DNA of 6,397 bases, taken from positions 1-6,397 of the forward strand of contig CAMKAP010000122.1 of NCBI GenBank assembly GCA_946410505.1. Direction: 5' to 3'. Positions 6,026 through 6,397 of the stretch are shown in pieces. A program made the position numbers and the translations under genes. The notes under the pieces are model-generated. The model saw nothing but the letters and a program-made list of their open reading frames with translations, made no database searches and was not told the origin of the DNA. The DNA comes from an uncultured Clostridia bacterium. GTDB lineage: Bacteria > Bacillota_A > Clostridia > Oscillospirales > Oscillospiraceae. Within the stretch, counting starts at the first letter, position 1. Every line of letters starts with the position of its first letter.

Positions 6026-6397
6026 AAGGGCAAATCCGGGGTCGCCGCTAAAGCAGAAATGCGTGGAGGCTTACCCCGCATACCGCTGCCGCTCCCCGGT
6101 ACTCCTGACGAATGCGGCAGCCCGCTCCAAGCCACGGCTCGCCGAGTGGGTTGTTTCGGGCCGTTGGGAACGCCGGCTCCTGCAAGCGTGATTGCCGAGC
6201 GTCGAGCCGCCGTGTGGTGCTTCTGAGCGCTCCGATTTGTACACCGTAGCAGCAGCGAACACCGGGGCACACCGAGCATTCCAACATTCGGACGGCGGCG
6301 ACCCACGCTCAAGCCTTGTGTTCCCCACTTTGACGAGCGCCCTTTTCTTTCTTACACCGGGCGCGGCGCGTTCTTTCTTTTTGGGCAAGCTCCAAAA
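6026..6397. other. GC-rich region without a convincing gene; possible dispersed non-coding repeat
   Basis: This stretch has overlapping open frames of 79-130 codons on both strands. None has a good ribosome binding site, a recognisable domain or sensible composition: the translations are rich in Arg, Ser, Pro, Gly and Ala and look like random GC-rich sequence. The frames also run through the hairpin cluster on the left. The segment contains ACACCG four times (6241, 6259, 6269, 6354), an 8-bp palindrome GAGCGCTC (6225-6232) and two TTCTTTCTT-like tracts near the right end. From memory, similar Arg-rich spurious proteins are often annotated in gut Oscillospiraceae such as Faecalibacterium relatives, which would fit a genome-wide repeat, but I cannot verify this here. 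The right boundary lies outside the window. Confidence 0.45.

Noticed and set aside
5897..6226. Plus-strand open frame of 109 codons after uxuB
   Set aside because: It crosses all three hairpins, has no ribosome binding site and no recognisable domain, and shares its bases with several equally long frames on the other strand.
5920..6388. Minus-strand open frames of 130, 105 and 79 codons
   Set aside because: Mutually overlapping, Arg/Ser/Pro-rich, without ribosome binding sites. They are best explained as chance openness in a GC-rich repeat.
1..6397. Similarity between the left end (TTTTGGGGCTTGAC at 19-32) and the reverse complement of the right end (TTTTGGAGCTTGCC), suggesting the window is flanked by repeat ends
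   Set aside because: Only about 12 of 15 bases match and similarity stops at once on both sides. It is probably chance, or at most a fragment.

Overview
The window reads as chromosome of a GC-rich Firmicute, most likely a gut Clostridium-type bacterium (Oscillospiraceae/Ruminococcaceae-like). This is an inference from the strong GGAGG-type ribosome binding sites, the intrinsic terminators with T6 tails, the short AT-rich intergenic promoters between GC-rich genes, and the compact Gram-positive form of UxuA. No rRNA, tRNA, CRISPR array, transposase or phage gene was seen.

Layout, left to right. 1-145 is non-coding and holds a hairpin that probably terminates the first gene. 146-991 (-) encodes a ten-helix EamA/DMT-type transporter. 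A divergent promoter region separates it from 1144-1857 (+), a GntR regulator of the FCD subfamily, which ends at a strong terminator (1870-1924). 1990-3030 (-) encodes a membrane protein with a YdcF/DUF218 domain, convergent with the regulator. A 223-bp divergent region (3031-3253) follows, with a strong terminator-like hairpin, a palindromic operator candidate and the promoter of the next operon. 3254-4345 (+) is uxuA (mannonate dehydratase) and 4342-5874 (+) is uxuB (fructuronate reductase/mannonate oxidoreductase), translationally coupled by an ATGA overlap. 5875-6397 contains no convincing gene. It begins with three back-to-back hairpins and looks like a dispersed non-coding repeat.

How it fits together. 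UxuB interconverts D-fructuronate and D-mannonate, and UxuA dehydrates D-mannonate to 2-keto-3-deoxygluconate, so the operon is the middle of the glucuronate degradation route. Uronate isomerase, KDG kinase, KDPG aldolase and an uptake system are not in the window. The FCD regulator is the obvious candidate repressor. A near-identical AT-rich sequence (AyTAATATATyAGAA, 13 of 15 positions identical) lies at the core promoters of both the regulator gene and uxuA, although 1.3 kb and an opposite-strand gene lie between the regulator and the operon. This shared site is the most testable regulatory prediction here. The least explained sequence is the structured non-coding tail after uxuB. I did not find a convincing new multi-gene system.
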